NCBI GenBank assembly: GCA_036505615.1
Contig: DASXTB010000074.1
Coordinates: 1 to 21,223, forward strand
Reading direction: 5' to 3'
DNA: 21,223 nt
Source of the DNA: DASXTB01 sp036505615
GTDB taxonomy: Bacteria; Acidobacteriota; UBA6911; JACQSX01
In this document: one piece after another, positions 7,611-14,401 of the stretch
Numbering within the stretch: the first letter of the stretch is position 1
How the letters are laid out: each line of letters opens with the position of its first letter
The notes under the pieces: generated by a model
The model's database searches: none
Told to the model about the DNA's origin: nothing
What the model saw: the letters and a program-made list of their open reading frames with translations, nothing else
Program-made: the position numbers and the translations under genes

Positions 7611-8981
7611 ATGAAATTGCAGTTCTTGGGCGCCGCCCAAACCGTTACCGGCTCCAAGTACCTGCTCGATTGCCCGGAAGGAGCGACGCTGGTAGATTGC
7701 GGACTCTTTCAAGGTTTGAAGGAGCTGCGATTGCGAAATTGGAGTTCGCTGCCGACGGCGGTAGAGAGGATCCAGCAGATCGTGCTCACTCATGCCCACA
7801 TTGACCACAGCGGCTTTCTCCCTCGCATGATCCAGCAGGGATACGAACGGCCTGTTTATTCCACCAGCGGAACGTTTGATCTGTGCACGTTGCTGCTGCC
7901 GGATGCCGGAAAGCTTCAGGAAGAGGACGCCGATTTGAACAATCAATTGGGCTTAACCAAGCACCGGCCGGCGCTACCTCTATTCAGCGAAGCGGACGCT
8001 CGAAGGGCGCTACGTTATTTCAGAGTGGCGCCTTATCGCGAGCGGACTGAAGTCAGGGGGCTTGCTTTTACCTTCCACCAGGCAGGGCACATCCTTGGAT
8101 CTACTTTCGTTCTGGTTGAGAGCTACGGAAAACGGGTGCTCTTCTCGGGAGATCTGGGGCGTTATGATCGGCCTATTCTTCGCGACCCGGAGGAATTCAG
8201 CGAACCGGCGGACTACTTGATCCTGGAGAGTACTTACGGCGACCGCGTTCACGAGAAGAATCCTACCGAACAACTGGCGCAGCATATTCGCGATATTACC
8301 GACCGCGGCGGCAAGGTCCTAATTCCGGCATTTTCGATCGGCAGGGCCCAGGAGGTCCTTTTCCTGATACGCGAGCTGGAGAATCAAAAGCGCATTCCCA
8401 TTATACCCGTGTACATCGACAGCCCGATGGCCATCAATGCAACTGTCTTCTACATGCTGCACAAAGAGGATCACGACGTAGACATGGAACGCTTCAGTAA
8501 AGACAAGAATCCGTTTGTGACCCAGAAATTTCGCATTATCCGGACCCATCAAGAATCGCTCTCGATCGCTCAGAGCGATACTCCGGCCGTTGTTATCGCC
8601 GGCAGCGGCATGGTCACTGGGGGACGCATCCTGAATCACCTGGAATTCGGACTCCACAATCCCAACAACTTGATCTTGCTGGTCGGTTTTCAAGCCGAAG
8701 GAACCCGGGGGCGCGCACTGCAAGATGGCGCACGGGAGGTGAAACTGCGCGGTAAAGTCCTTCCTGTGCGGGCACAGGTGAACAAGATTGACGGGCTTTC
8801 AGGGCACGGCGACTCCGAGGACATGCTGCGCTGGCTCCGCCATTTTCCATCGCCTCCCAAGACAACATTCCTAGTACACGGCGAGCGCAAGATTATGGAT
8901 ATCTGGAAGACGCGCATTGAAAAGGAGCTGGGCTGGAATGTAGCCATTCCCAAATATTTGGACGAGGTGGAGTTGGCCTAA
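7611..8981 (+). CDS. MBL-fold beta-CASP RNA-processing nuclease
   Basis: 456 residues. The metallo-beta-lactamase signature THAHIDHSG gives the zinc ligands His61, His63, Asp65 and His66. GHILGS (His160) and FSGDLGR (Asp181) supply further ligands. The beta-CASP domain follows, with ESTYGDRVH, then IPAFSIGRAQE, SGMVTGGR and LSGHGD, and a C-terminal FLVHGE motif. Length and motif order match the bacterial YSH1/CPSF-73-like group (COG1236), cytoplasmic endo- or 5'-exoribonucleases dependent on zinc. The true RNA targets are unknown. It stands alone, divergent from the zinc-ribbon operon. No strong ribosome site is visible before the ATG, but the conserved N-terminus MKLQFLGAAQTVTGS supports this start. 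Confidence 0.95.
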   Translation: MKLQFLGAAQTVTGSKYLLDCPEGATLVDCGLFQGLKELRLRNWSSLPTAVERIQQIVLTHAHIDHSGFLPRMIQQGYERPVYSTSGTFDLCTLLLPDAGKLQEEDADLNNQLGLTKHRPALPLFSEADARRALRYFRVAPYRERTEVRGLAFTFHQAGHILGSTFVLVESYGKRVLFSGDLGRYDRPILRDPEEFSEPADYLILESTYGDRVHEKNPTEQLAQHIRDITDRGGKVLIPAFSIGRAQEVLFLIRELENQKRIPIIPVYIDSPMAINATVFYMLHKEDHDVDMERFSKDKNPFVTQKFRIIRTHQESLSIAQSDTPAVVIAGSGMVTGGRILNHLEFGLHNPNNLILLVGFQAEGTRGRALQDGAREVKLRGKVLPVRAQVNKIDGLSGHGDSEDMLRWLRHFPSPPKTTFLVHGERKIMDIWKTRIEKELGWNVAIPKYLDEVELA

Positions 8982-9023
8982 TCTGGATCATTCAGAAACA
9001 TTCAACACAAAGAGCCTGAAAGC

Positions 9024-9039
9024 GGCCGCTGAAGCGGCC
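9024..9039. repeat. GC-rich hairpin after the nuclease gene
   Basis: A stem GGCCGCT/AGCGGCC with a 2-nt loop lies about 40 bp after the nuclease stop codon. It has no T tract. It is related to the stem at 1836-1854, so it is more likely a dispersed repeat than a dedicated terminator. The 366-bp gap 8982-9347 holds this hairpin and the R1 element but no gene. Confidence 0.6.
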
Positions 9040-9104
9040 ACAGCCCTCTCCTCGCTGAAAACTTTGTCAGAAAAACCAGATTTTACGGTCCGGTATCACA
9101 GCAC

Positions 9105-9250
9105 GGCGGAGCCGCAACCCAAAAACTATGGCGAGACATAAAAACCCGAAGGGTTTACAGAGTATAGCCGGCGGCAAAGCCCGCGCTTTTTGCGGGCACC
9201 GCCGCCGGTTAACCGTGCCCATAAACCATCCGACGCTGAAAGCGTCGCAG
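9105..9250 (+). repeat. Multi-hairpin dispersed element, copy R1
   Basis: Ordered parts: GCCGCAA (9111-9117); hairpin AAACCC-GAA-GGGTTT (9142-9156); TATAG followed by an outer stem CCGGCGGC/GCCGCCGG (9168-9175 and 9201-9208) enclosing an inner stem GCCCGC/GCGGGC with a T-rich loop; and a final hairpin CGACGCT-GAA-AGCGTCG (9231-9247). The order is the same as in R2-R4, but the stem sequences differ while remaining paired. Confidence 0.8.
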
Positions 9251-9347
9251 AGCCTCAGCGCTGTACCTCAGTGTTGAATGTTTGTGAATAATCTGCGCTA
9301 ATGGATTGCGGATTGCGAAAGATTCTTCGTCGGGCGGCTCTCAGGCA

Positions 9348-9890
9348 CTAATATTGGATTAGCGAAAAGAATGGGATGCCGGCTAGCTTGTCGCGCCCAT
9401 GGAGGAAGGTCAGTTCGATAAGGAACGCCGCGCCTACCACCTCGGCGCTCATCTCGTGCACCATTTTGACGGTAGCACCCGCAGTGCCCCCCGTGGCAAT
9501 CACATCATCGACAATCAACACTCGCTGGCCGGGCAAAATGGCATCCTGGTGGATCTCCAAAGCATCCTTTCCATATTCCAAATCATAAGTCACCGTCTTG
9601 GTTTTCCAAGGCAGTTTGCCAGGTTTGCGCACAGGCACAAAGCCCGCTCCCAATCGATAAGCCACCGGTGGAGCAAAAATAAAACCGCGGCTCTCCATTC
9701 CAAGAACCAGGTCGATTTCCTTTCTCGAGAAGTGGTCTGCAAAAATATCGATCACTCGCCGCAGAGCCTCCGGGACGCGCAGCAAAGTCGTCACGTCGTA
9801 GAAGAGGACGCCCGGCTTGGGGAAATCCGGAACTTCCCGAATGATCCTTTTTAAATCCTCGGTGTCAGCTTTCGATGTTGAAGCCTTCAT
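9348..9890 (-). CDS. apt: Adenine phosphoribosyltransferase
   Basis: 180 residues, a normal length. It converts adenine and PRPP to AMP and pyrophosphate in cytoplasmic purine salvage. The PRPP-binding motif VLIVDDVIATGGTAGA is at residues 124-139. The N-terminal VPDFPKPGVLFYDVTTLL and the segment LVLGMESRGFIFAPPVAYRLG are diagnostic for Apt. The gene overlaps the end of the acylphosphatase gene by 26 bp, which implies translational coupling. Transcription probably starts at the promoter upstream of tRNA-Pro. Confidence 0.97.
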   Translation of the reverse strand: MKASTSKADTEDLKRIIREVPDFPKPGVLFYDVTTLLRVPEALRRVIDIFADHFSRKEIDLVLGMESRGFIFAPPVAYRLGAGFVPVRKPGKLPWKTKTVTYDLEYGKDALEIHQDAILPGQRVLIVDDVIATGGTAGATVKMVHEMSAEVVGAAFLIELTFLHGRDKLAGIPFFSLIQY

Positions 9891-10143
9891 AATTCTCCAG
9901 GTCTTCGAAGCTGTTGATGGAAATATCTTCCACTATGGCCAGTTGGGGGCCAGACTTGATCTCCATTAAGAATTGATCTAGCAGCTCTTCTTCTCCCTGA
10001 ACCTCAATTTCGACGTTTCCATCCCGCAAATTTCGTACCCAGCCCCGCAGGCCCAGTTCTCTGGCCAGACGGTAAGCGAAGTAACGGAAACCAACACCTT
10101 GGACTCTGCCAGAGAGCAAGAGGCGCTTTCGGCGGATAGCCAT
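9865..10143 (-). CDS. acyP: Acylphosphatase
   Basis: 92 residues, the family's normal size. It hydrolyses acyl phosphates such as carbamoyl or acetyl phosphate. The signature GRVQGVGFR (residues 12-20) supplies the phosphate-binding arginine, Arg20, and GWVRNLRDG places the catalytic asparagine at Asn38; the rest (VEIEVQGEEELLDQF) fits the ferredoxin-like fold. The ATG is only 11 nt beyond the encoded CCA end of tRNA-Pro, with no Shine-Dalgarno between them (leader TTTCCAGTCCT). It must therefore be translated from a processed, nearly leaderless mRNA, or before tRNA processing. It overlaps apt downstream. Confidence 0.95.
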   Translation of the reverse strand: MAIRRKRLLLSGRVQGVGFRYFAYRLARELGLRGWVRNLRDGNVEIEVQGEEELLDQFLMEIKSGPQLAIVEDISINSFEDLENYEGFNIES

Positions 10144-10154
10144 AGGACTGGAAA

Positions 10155-10231
10155 TGGTCGGGGCGAGAGGATTCGAACCTCCGGCCTCACGGTCCCGAAC
10201 CGTGCGCGCTACCAGCCTGCGCCACGCCCCG
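10155..10231 (-). tRNA. tRNA-Pro (anticodon CGG)
   Basis: A full cloverleaf on the minus strand: acceptor CGGGGCG pairing with CGCCCCG, D arm GCGC...GCGC with GGCTGGTAG, anticodon stem CACGG/CCGTG around loop TTCGGGA (anticodon at 10195-10197) and T arm with TTCGAAT. The terminal CCA is encoded (10155-10157). It reads proline codon CCG. It is followed almost at once by acyP. Confidence 0.96.
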
Positions 10232-10269
10232 ACTCTCGGCAGTAAAAAGGCTCACAACAAAAAAGGTTT

Positions 10270-10298
10270 ATTTTAGAGGGGGCCCGCGGGTTTGTAAA
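10270..10298 (-). promoter_or_regulatory. Sigma-70-type promoter for tRNA-Pro, acyP and apt
   Basis: On the minus strand, TTTACA (10298-10293) and TAAAAT (10275-10270) are separated by exactly 17 bp. The start site would lie about 30 nt before the tRNA. No other promoter of this quality lies between here and apt. Confidence 0.65.
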
Positions 10299-10310
10299 CT
10301 GAATTAGCCA

Positions 10311-10509
10311 ATTGCGGACTGCGGATTTGGGATTGCGGATTCCGAGCATCGCTGTGTCCTTAGTGGTGAAAAAGCTTTAACCACAAAGGACACCAAGGAC
10401 ACAGCGGCTGCTCGAAACCCGCAATCCGAAATCCGCAATCCGAAATCCGCAATCCGAAATCCGAAATCCGAAATCCGAAATCCGAAATCCGAAATCCCCA
10501 ATCCGCAAT
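10311..10509. repeat. Opposed heptamer arrays with a nested inverted repeat
   Basis: The left array, 10312-10346, has units TTGCGGA, CTGCGGA and TTTGGGA. The right array, 10418-10509, has about 13 units of AATCCGA or AATCCGC, its reverse complement. Between them a second inverted repeat pairs GCTGTGTCCTT (from 10351) with AAGGACACAGC (to 10404). The right array's final unit supplies part of the stop codon of the cobalamin-binding protein gene. Confidence 0.88.
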
Positions 10510-11420
10510 CAAAACCGCTGCCAGCCTTCACCTTCATGACCGAAGTGAAATGTGTCCGGATCGATCAGCTCCGCCAGTATCTCCAGCGAGTCGGCCAGCC
10601 GCGGCCCGGGCCGGTTGAAGTATTGATTGCCATCCGCAAGATAAACTCGGCCGTTGCGCACGGCCCGAAGATGGGGCCATTCAGATTTTGCGGCGAGAGC
10701 CGCCATTTCACCACGGGAGCGATCGATAGCCCACCCGCACGGAAGAACCACAATCAAGTCCGGGTCCGCTTTCACCAGTTGTTCCCATTCCATCCAGGGA
10801 GAATGTTTGCCTGGTTCACCGAAAAGATTGAATCCTCCAGCCATTTCAACCAGTTCGGGCATCCAGTTGCCGGCGGCCATTAAAGGATCGATCCACTCAA
10901 TACAGGCGACCGCCGGCCGCCGGGCCAAAGCCGTTGCCGACCGTGCCACGGCCTCCATCCGACGCTGCAGTTGATTTATCAATTCTGCGCCCTTTCTCCA
11001 AACGCCCAGCGCATTTGCCACCTTGCCGATGTCTTCCCACACATCGGCCAGCGCATTGGGATTTAGAGAGACAATCTGGGGGCGGAAATCGAGCCACTGG
11101 TACACAGCCTGCTCGACATCGCGCAAGCTTACGGCGCAAACTTCGCATTGCGACTGGGTAATAATCACGTCGGGCCGCAACTGACTCAAGCTCTCCGCAT
11201 TGACCCTATAGACGGACAGTCCCTCCTGCAAAATCGCCTTGACGCGCTCATCGACCTGGTAGCTCGATCCTTCGGTGTTGAACTTGGGCTCGGTGCATAC
11301 GGGGAGGCATTTGACGGTTCCCGGAAAGTCACATTCATGAGACCGGCCTACCAGCTGGCCTTCAAAGCCAAGGGCACAGACAATCTCAGTAGCGCTGGCA
11401 ATCAGAGATACAATTCGCAT
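10509..11420 (-). CDS. BtuF-like cobalamin-binding protein without signal peptide
   Basis: 303 residues. The opening MRIVSLIASATEIVCALG and LVGRSHECDFP match the periplasmic-binding-protein-like (BtuF/FepB) cobalamin-binding group; later motifs include RPDVIITQSQCEVCAV, CIEWIDPLMAAGNWMPELVEMAGG and DPDLIVVLPCG. This group often has the SHECD(Y/F)P motif and, as here, lacks a Sec or lipoprotein signal, so it may be cytoplasmic or exported in another way. Corrinoid binding is inferred from the family. No BtuC or BtuD genes and no cobalamin riboswitch are visible. Heptamer arrays adjoin both ends: 3 bp upstream of the start codon, and at the stop codon. No Shine-Dalgarno is visible. Confidence 0.85.
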   Translation of the reverse strand: MRIVSLIASATEIVCALGFEGQLVGRSHECDFPGTVKCLPVCTEPKFNTEGSSYQVDERVKAILQEGLSVYRVNAESLSQLRPDVIITQSQCEVCAVSLRDVEQAVYQWLDFRPQIVSLNPNALADVWEDIGKVANALGVWRKGAELINQLQRRMEAVARSATALARRPAVACIEWIDPLMAAGNWMPELVEMAGGFNLFGEPGKHSPWMEWEQLVKADPDLIVVLPCGWAIDRSRGEMAALAAKSEWPHLRAVRNGRVYLADGNQYFNRPGPRLADSLEILAELIDPDTFHFGHEGEGWQRF

Positions 11421-11422
11421 CG

Positions 11423-11578
11423 TTAGTTCCCAGTGATCAGTGCCCAGTGCTCAGTACCCAGTGCTCAGTTACGGTTCCAGATTCCCAGTTCTAAGGAAAA
11501 CCGCACGTTAATCGTAACCGCTGGAAGCTGAAAACTGGGAACTGGACACTGGCCACTGGCCACTGGCCACTGGGCACT
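11423..11578. repeat. Opposed heptamer arrays
   Basis: The left array, 11423-11469, has units AGTGCCC, AGTGCTC and AGTGATC. The right array, about 11525-11578, has CACTGGC repeated with variants, the reverse complement of the same theme. The spacer is about 55 bp. The pair sits between the start of the cobalamin-binding protein gene and the promoter of tRNA-Pro(GGG). Confidence 0.85.
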
Positions 11579-11585
11579 TCCTAAT

Positions 11586-11613
11586 TTGACACATTTTCTG
11601 TCTGCATGATAGA
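11586..11613 (+). promoter_or_regulatory. Promoter of tRNA-Pro(GGG)
   Basis: A perfect -35, TTGACA (11586-11591), is followed after 16 bp by GATAGA (11608-11613), a weak -10. The tRNA begins 10 nt beyond the -10. It starts just after the heptamer array ends. Confidence 0.5.
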
Positions 11614-11623
11614 ACCACCCCGT

Positions 11624-11700
11624 CGGGACGTGGCGCAGCCTGGTAGCGCACTTGCTTGGGGTGCAAGGGGTCGGCAGTTCAAATCTGCCCGTCCCGACCA
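11624..11700 (+). tRNA. tRNA-Pro (anticodon GGG)
   Basis: Acceptor CGGGACG pairs with CGTCCCG. The anticodon stem CTTGC/GCAAG encloses loop TTGGGGT, with anticodon GGG at 11658-11660. The T loop is TTCAAAT and CCA is encoded (11698-11700). It reads CCC and CCU codons. It is the second proline tRNA within 1.5 kb, on the opposite strand. Confidence 0.96.
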
Positions 11701-11996
11701 GCTTCACCTCCAACTTCAAGTTCTCTACCTCACAGACGAAAAAGCGAAGAACCATCAATGTGCGGCAAAGATTAGGAAGGTTGTCTTGGCGGTGACTGAT
11801 TGATTCATGAGTGGATCCACTCGGTCTGCAACCTTGGCGGCCGGATCAGCGTCTGCATGACGACGCAATACTGCTCGGTCTTCTCGCGCAAACTGCGCAA
11901 ATGTTCCGCAGTTGCCTGGGGCGCGAGAATTTCAAAAGCGAAGATGGATCTGCTCGAGTCGACGCAATCAGCTAAAGTGGGCGACAAGTGCCGCCG
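11701..11996. other. No confident gene; possible small ORF on the minus strand
   Basis: This 296-bp stretch lies between tRNA-Pro(GGG) and the end of the SHOCT-like gene. A minus-strand frame, 11987-11805, begins with TTG 9 bp after that gene's stop and reads 60 residues (with an 'IFAFEILAPQATAEHLRSL' stretch that looks protein-like). It has no ribosome site and no family I recognise. It could be a small third gene of the operon or decayed coding sequence. Confidence 0.3.
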
Positions 11997-12503
11997 CTAT
12001 TCGCAATAGATGCGTACTTGGTCTTTGTCGCAGTTTACGTCGATGGAAAGGTCGCGAAGATGACCGATCACTTCCTCCAGATCATCCGGTTTGATCTTTG
12101 ATAGATCAACAGCGATCCCTTTTTCCTTGAGTTTCGCCGCCACTTTTTCCCGGGCCACTATTGGAATCAGCGCAGCCAGTTTGATCCCCGATCTCAGAAG
12201 ATTCAGCGGCACGCGGATGTTTACGTCCCCGCCTTTCCCGCCCCCATCTTTACCAGACTCGTGGACGACCACATGCAGATACTTGGGCGCGGCCTTTTGC
12301 GCTTCCGCATTTTCGTCGCTCCTGCCGGAGGCGGTTTGACTCCCCGTCCAGCCGGGAATCGTTGATGAAAATTTTCCGGAGCTATCGTCATTCCTGCCTG
12401 AATTGGTTTGAATCCCGATGGAATTTAGCAGTTGCTCTGACTCGGCAACGCTGATCTTTCCCTGTGCTAGCATTTCCAAAATCCGACGAACCTCTTCGCT
12501 CAT
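11997..12503 (-). CDS. SHOCT-like domain protein
   Basis: 168 residues. Residues 1-27 (MSEEVRRILEMLAQGKISVAESEQLL) form the short helical hairpin typical of YvlB-type SHOCT-like domains: 'ILxMLxxGKIxxxEAxxLL'. A Ser/Gly-rich linker follows (about 28-70). The C-terminal half reads YLHVVVHESGKDG, then VNIRVPLNLLRSGIKLAALIP and a final alpha/beta stretch ending VNCDKDQVRIYCE. The start overlaps the stop of the upstream DUF2089-like gene by 4 bp (ATGA), so the pair is translationally coupled. Similar pairs occur in Gram-positive cell-envelope stress operons; the role here is unknown. Confidence 0.75.
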   Translation of the reverse strand: MSEEVRRILEMLAQGKISVAESEQLLNSIGIQTNSGRNDDSSGKFSSTIPGWTGSQTASGRSDENAEAQKAAPKYLHVVVHESGKDGGGKGGDVNIRVPLNLLRSGIKLAALIPIVAREKVAAKLKEKGIAVDLSKIKPDDLEEVIGHLRDLSIDVNCDKDQVRIYCE

Positions 12504-12883
12504 GTTTTCCTCTCCCCTCCGGTTTGGTTGAGTAACTGAATTGCTTCTCCGGCTGAGATCTGGCCCCTCTCGAGCTTCGCCAGGATCTCGCTGCGCGGCG
12601 GCGTCGGAACAATTTCGATAAATTCCAGTTGCTTCGAGATGTGATTGAGCCGATTTTTGATTGTGGGGTAGCTGACGCCGAAAAAATCTTCCATCTCTTT
12701 TATCGACCCATGGGATCGCACGAATGCCGCCACGAAAACTTGATCCTCGAAGGAGAGCCTGGCCAGCGGCGGCGGCTCAAAATTACCTTCCACGGCGATC
12801 CCCTTACCAGACAGTCGAACTCTCTCGATGGTGAAGGGTTGCCCTCCAAGTACCTTACTCAGTTCGTGCCACTCACTTGCCAT
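12500..12883 (-). CDS. DUF2089-like regulator lacking zinc-ribbon cysteines
   Basis: 127 residues. AGGGGG ends 7 nt before the ATG, a strong ribosome site. The central part, LSFEDQVFVAAFVRSHGSIK then EMEDFFGVSYPTIKNRLNHI (about residues 43-82), is the helix-turn-helix-like core of DUF2089 proteins. The C-terminus ILAKLERGQISAGEAIQLLNQ is itself SHOCT-like, echoing the downstream gene. The family's N-terminal region normally carries a two-CxxC zinc ribbon; here the matching stretch (FTIERVRLSGKGIAVEGNFEPP) has no cysteine. It is probably a DNA-binding autoregulator of the two-gene operon, which is an inference. Confidence 0.75.
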   Translation of the reverse strand: MASEWHELSKVLGGQPFTIERVRLSGKGIAVEGNFEPPPLARLSFEDQVFVAAFVRSHGSIKEMEDFFGVSYPTIKNRLNHISKQLEFIEIVPTPPRSEILAKLERGQISAGEAIQLLNQTGGERKT

Positions 12884-12918
12884 TGCCCAACCCCCTGACT
12901 TGGAAGACTGTATTGCCC

Positions 12919-12957
12919 ATAATCAATAAAATCAATAAAATAATCAACAAAATTGAT
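12919..12957 (-). promoter_or_regulatory. Promoter with repeated ATCAA/TTGAT operator-like sites
   Basis: On the minus strand TTGATT (12947-12942) and GATTAT (12924-12919) are 17 bp apart, a plausible promoter. Over it lie ATCAATAAA (12922-12930), ATCAATAAA (12931-12939) and the imperfect palindrome ATCAA-N5-TTGAT (12943-12957). The flanking DNA to 12990 is extremely AT-rich. The direct and inverted half-sites look like a binding region for a regulator, possibly the DUF2089-like product. Confidence 0.5.
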
Positions 12958-13201
12958 CATTATTATTAAATTAATTTAGTTAATGAATTAAGAGCCTCAT
13001 CCCGCATGGACTCTTGTCCAAGTTCTCAGCTGGCCAAACTGGAAGGATGGAGAAGAAGGTGCGGTTGTATAAAATTTTACCGAGGCCCTCAGATCCACAG
13101 TAGGCGCATGGTCGTGCGCCCCCTTGCTCTCCCCTGGATCGGGCCAGAGAAGCCGTGAATAAAACTATTCACCGCAGAATCGCATAGAACCTAGCGCGGT
13201 A

Positions 13202-13350
13202 GAGCCGCAACCAAATATTGCAGCAACGGCCGCAAGCCGCAGACGGAGACGCCGTAGGCGTCATAGAGAATTGCCGGGGGCAGAGCGCGCTTTTTGCGCG
13301 GCGCCCCCGGTCTGCGACACCCATCAAGGGTATGCACCCTGAAAGGGTGC
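13202..13350 (+). repeat. Multi-hairpin dispersed element, copy R2
   Basis: GCCGCAA (13204-13210); hairpin GACGCC-GTA-GGCGTC (13248-13262); outer stem CCGGGGGC/GCCCCCGG (13274-13281 and 13303-13310) enclosing CGCGC-TTTTT-GCGCG; final hairpin GCACCCT-GAA-AGGGTGC (13334-13350). Copy R3 follows in opposite orientation. An outer 10-bp inverted repeat, TCACCGCAGA (13169-13178) and TCTGCGGTGA (13617-13626), encloses both. The 806-bp gap 12884-13689 holds no gene. Confidence 0.85.
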
Positions 13351-13417
13351 GACACGAATCGCGGATGTATTTTTTGGGGGGAAGACCGGCTCGGGTCAAT
13401 CATCGGGAAATTTTGTT

Positions 13418-13549
13418 GCACCCCTACAGGGTGCGCAGGTCGATATTGGGGGGAGTCGACCGGAGGCGTCGCGCAAAAAACGCGCTCTGCCCCCGGCTAT
13501 ACCCTTCGACGCCTTCGGCGTCTAAAGCAAACCAAATCTTTGCGGCTCG
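13418..13549 (-). repeat. Multi-hairpin dispersed element, copy R3
   Basis: Read on the minus strand: GCCGCAA (13546-13540), hairpin GACGCC-GAA-GGCGTC (13522-13508), outer stem CCGGGGGC (13496-13489) with a one-base-altered partner GCCTCCGG (13467-13460), inner CGCG stem with T-rich loop, and final hairpin GCACCC/GGGTGC (13434-13418). It is the inverted neighbour of R2, 67 bp away. Confidence 0.85.
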
Positions 13550-13689
13550 CAAAGAATTTAACGGTTAGCATTGCATTACAGTTGTATCTCTGCGAAATCT
13601 CTGCGGCCTCTGCGACTCTGCGGTGAGTGAATCCAATCATTCTCTAGGGCAAAAACGATTTTTTCGCAACTTCGGAGGGGAGACCGTCT

Positions 13690-14391
13690 TCAGATAGTAG
13701 GGGTGAATTGTTTTAAGTCGTAGATGCCAAGTTGCTTTTCAATTGCCGCGATTTTCTCCACACTTTTTTCAAAACCCTCTTCGCCAAGAACCTTGTGTTC
13801 GTCCTCTTCCATCCGACCGCCTAGCGATTCCACATGCTTGGGTGAAAGTATGGTTCGCAGCGAGGGGAAAAGCACGGTGTCCTCTCGCGCCTCGTGGGGA
13901 CGGTACATGCGAATGAACTTTTCGCAGGCGGCGTCCAATTTCGTAAGATTGTCGGCGGCGCGAAACAAGTCGGGACGGGAGAGACGCAGAATTTCCGCTG
14001 TGACTTTTCGACCCGCCAGGTGCTGACTCTTAAGCGTCTGCACCAGATCCACAAGTTTTCTGGCTTTCTCAAACTCGGGGAATATGTATTTTTCCTCGTT
14101 CCTCTCATGATATTCCTCTACAAACACGCGCACCAGTTGAGCGGTGTGTTGAAACACGTCGGGTGAGATCTCCAGCCTGGCGCGAAGGCGCCTCAGCGCC
14201 TCTTCATACACGAGCAGACAGCGATTGAGCACGCCGTGTTCTTTCATCAAATCTTCGGGCGCTGTTACCCCCTCGTCTGGGTTGAGTTTCTCCTTTTGGG
14301 GAGCCACAAATTCAAGCGCCGGAATGGCGGCGGATAAGCCCATACTCAGGCGTAGAGCGGCTCGGCGGTCCATTAACGCTTTAGATTGCAC
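13690..14391 (-). CDS. Hemerythrin HHE-domain protein with possible Tat signal
   Basis: 233 residues from a GTG at 14391, chosen because AAGGAGA precedes it by 6 nt; a TTG 27 nt upstream is also in frame but has no such site. Candidate di-iron ligands fit the HHE pattern: His52 (LMKEHG), His82, His95 and Glu99 (YHERNEEKYIFP), His124 (QHLAGRK), His166 and Glu170 (PHEAREDTVLFP). It should bind a non-haem di-iron centre used for oxygen or NO binding or redox sensing. Residues 8-30 (DRRAALRLSMGLSAAIPALEF) resemble a twin-arginine signal or anchor, though the hydrophobic core is modest and no clear AxA site is seen. The upstream merR stop TAA touches this gene's ribosome site, so the genes are tightly coupled. 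Confidence 0.85.
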   Translation of the reverse strand: MQSKALMDRRAALRLSMGLSAAIPALEFVAPQKEKLNPDEGVTAPEDLMKEHGVLNRCLLVYEEALRRLRARLEISPDVFQHTAQLVRVFVEEYHERNEEKYIFPEFEKARKLVDLVQTLKSQHLAGRKVTAEILRLSRPDLFRAADNLTKLDAACEKFIRMYRPHEAREDTVLFPSLRTILSPKHVESLGGRMEEDEHKVLGEEGFEKSVEKIAAIEKQLGIYDLKQFTPTI

Positions 14392-14401
14392 GGCGTTCTC
14401 C

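Noticed and set aside
11465..11758. Minus-strand frame of 97 residues containing a 'GTGRFELPTPC' segment
   Set aside because: It is the antisense reading of tRNA-Pro(GGG) and neighbouring repeats; such tRNA-derived peptides are common false annotations.
13190..13626. Frames on both strands over the R2/R3 elements
   Set aside because: The peptides follow the palindromes and have no family features or ribosome sites.
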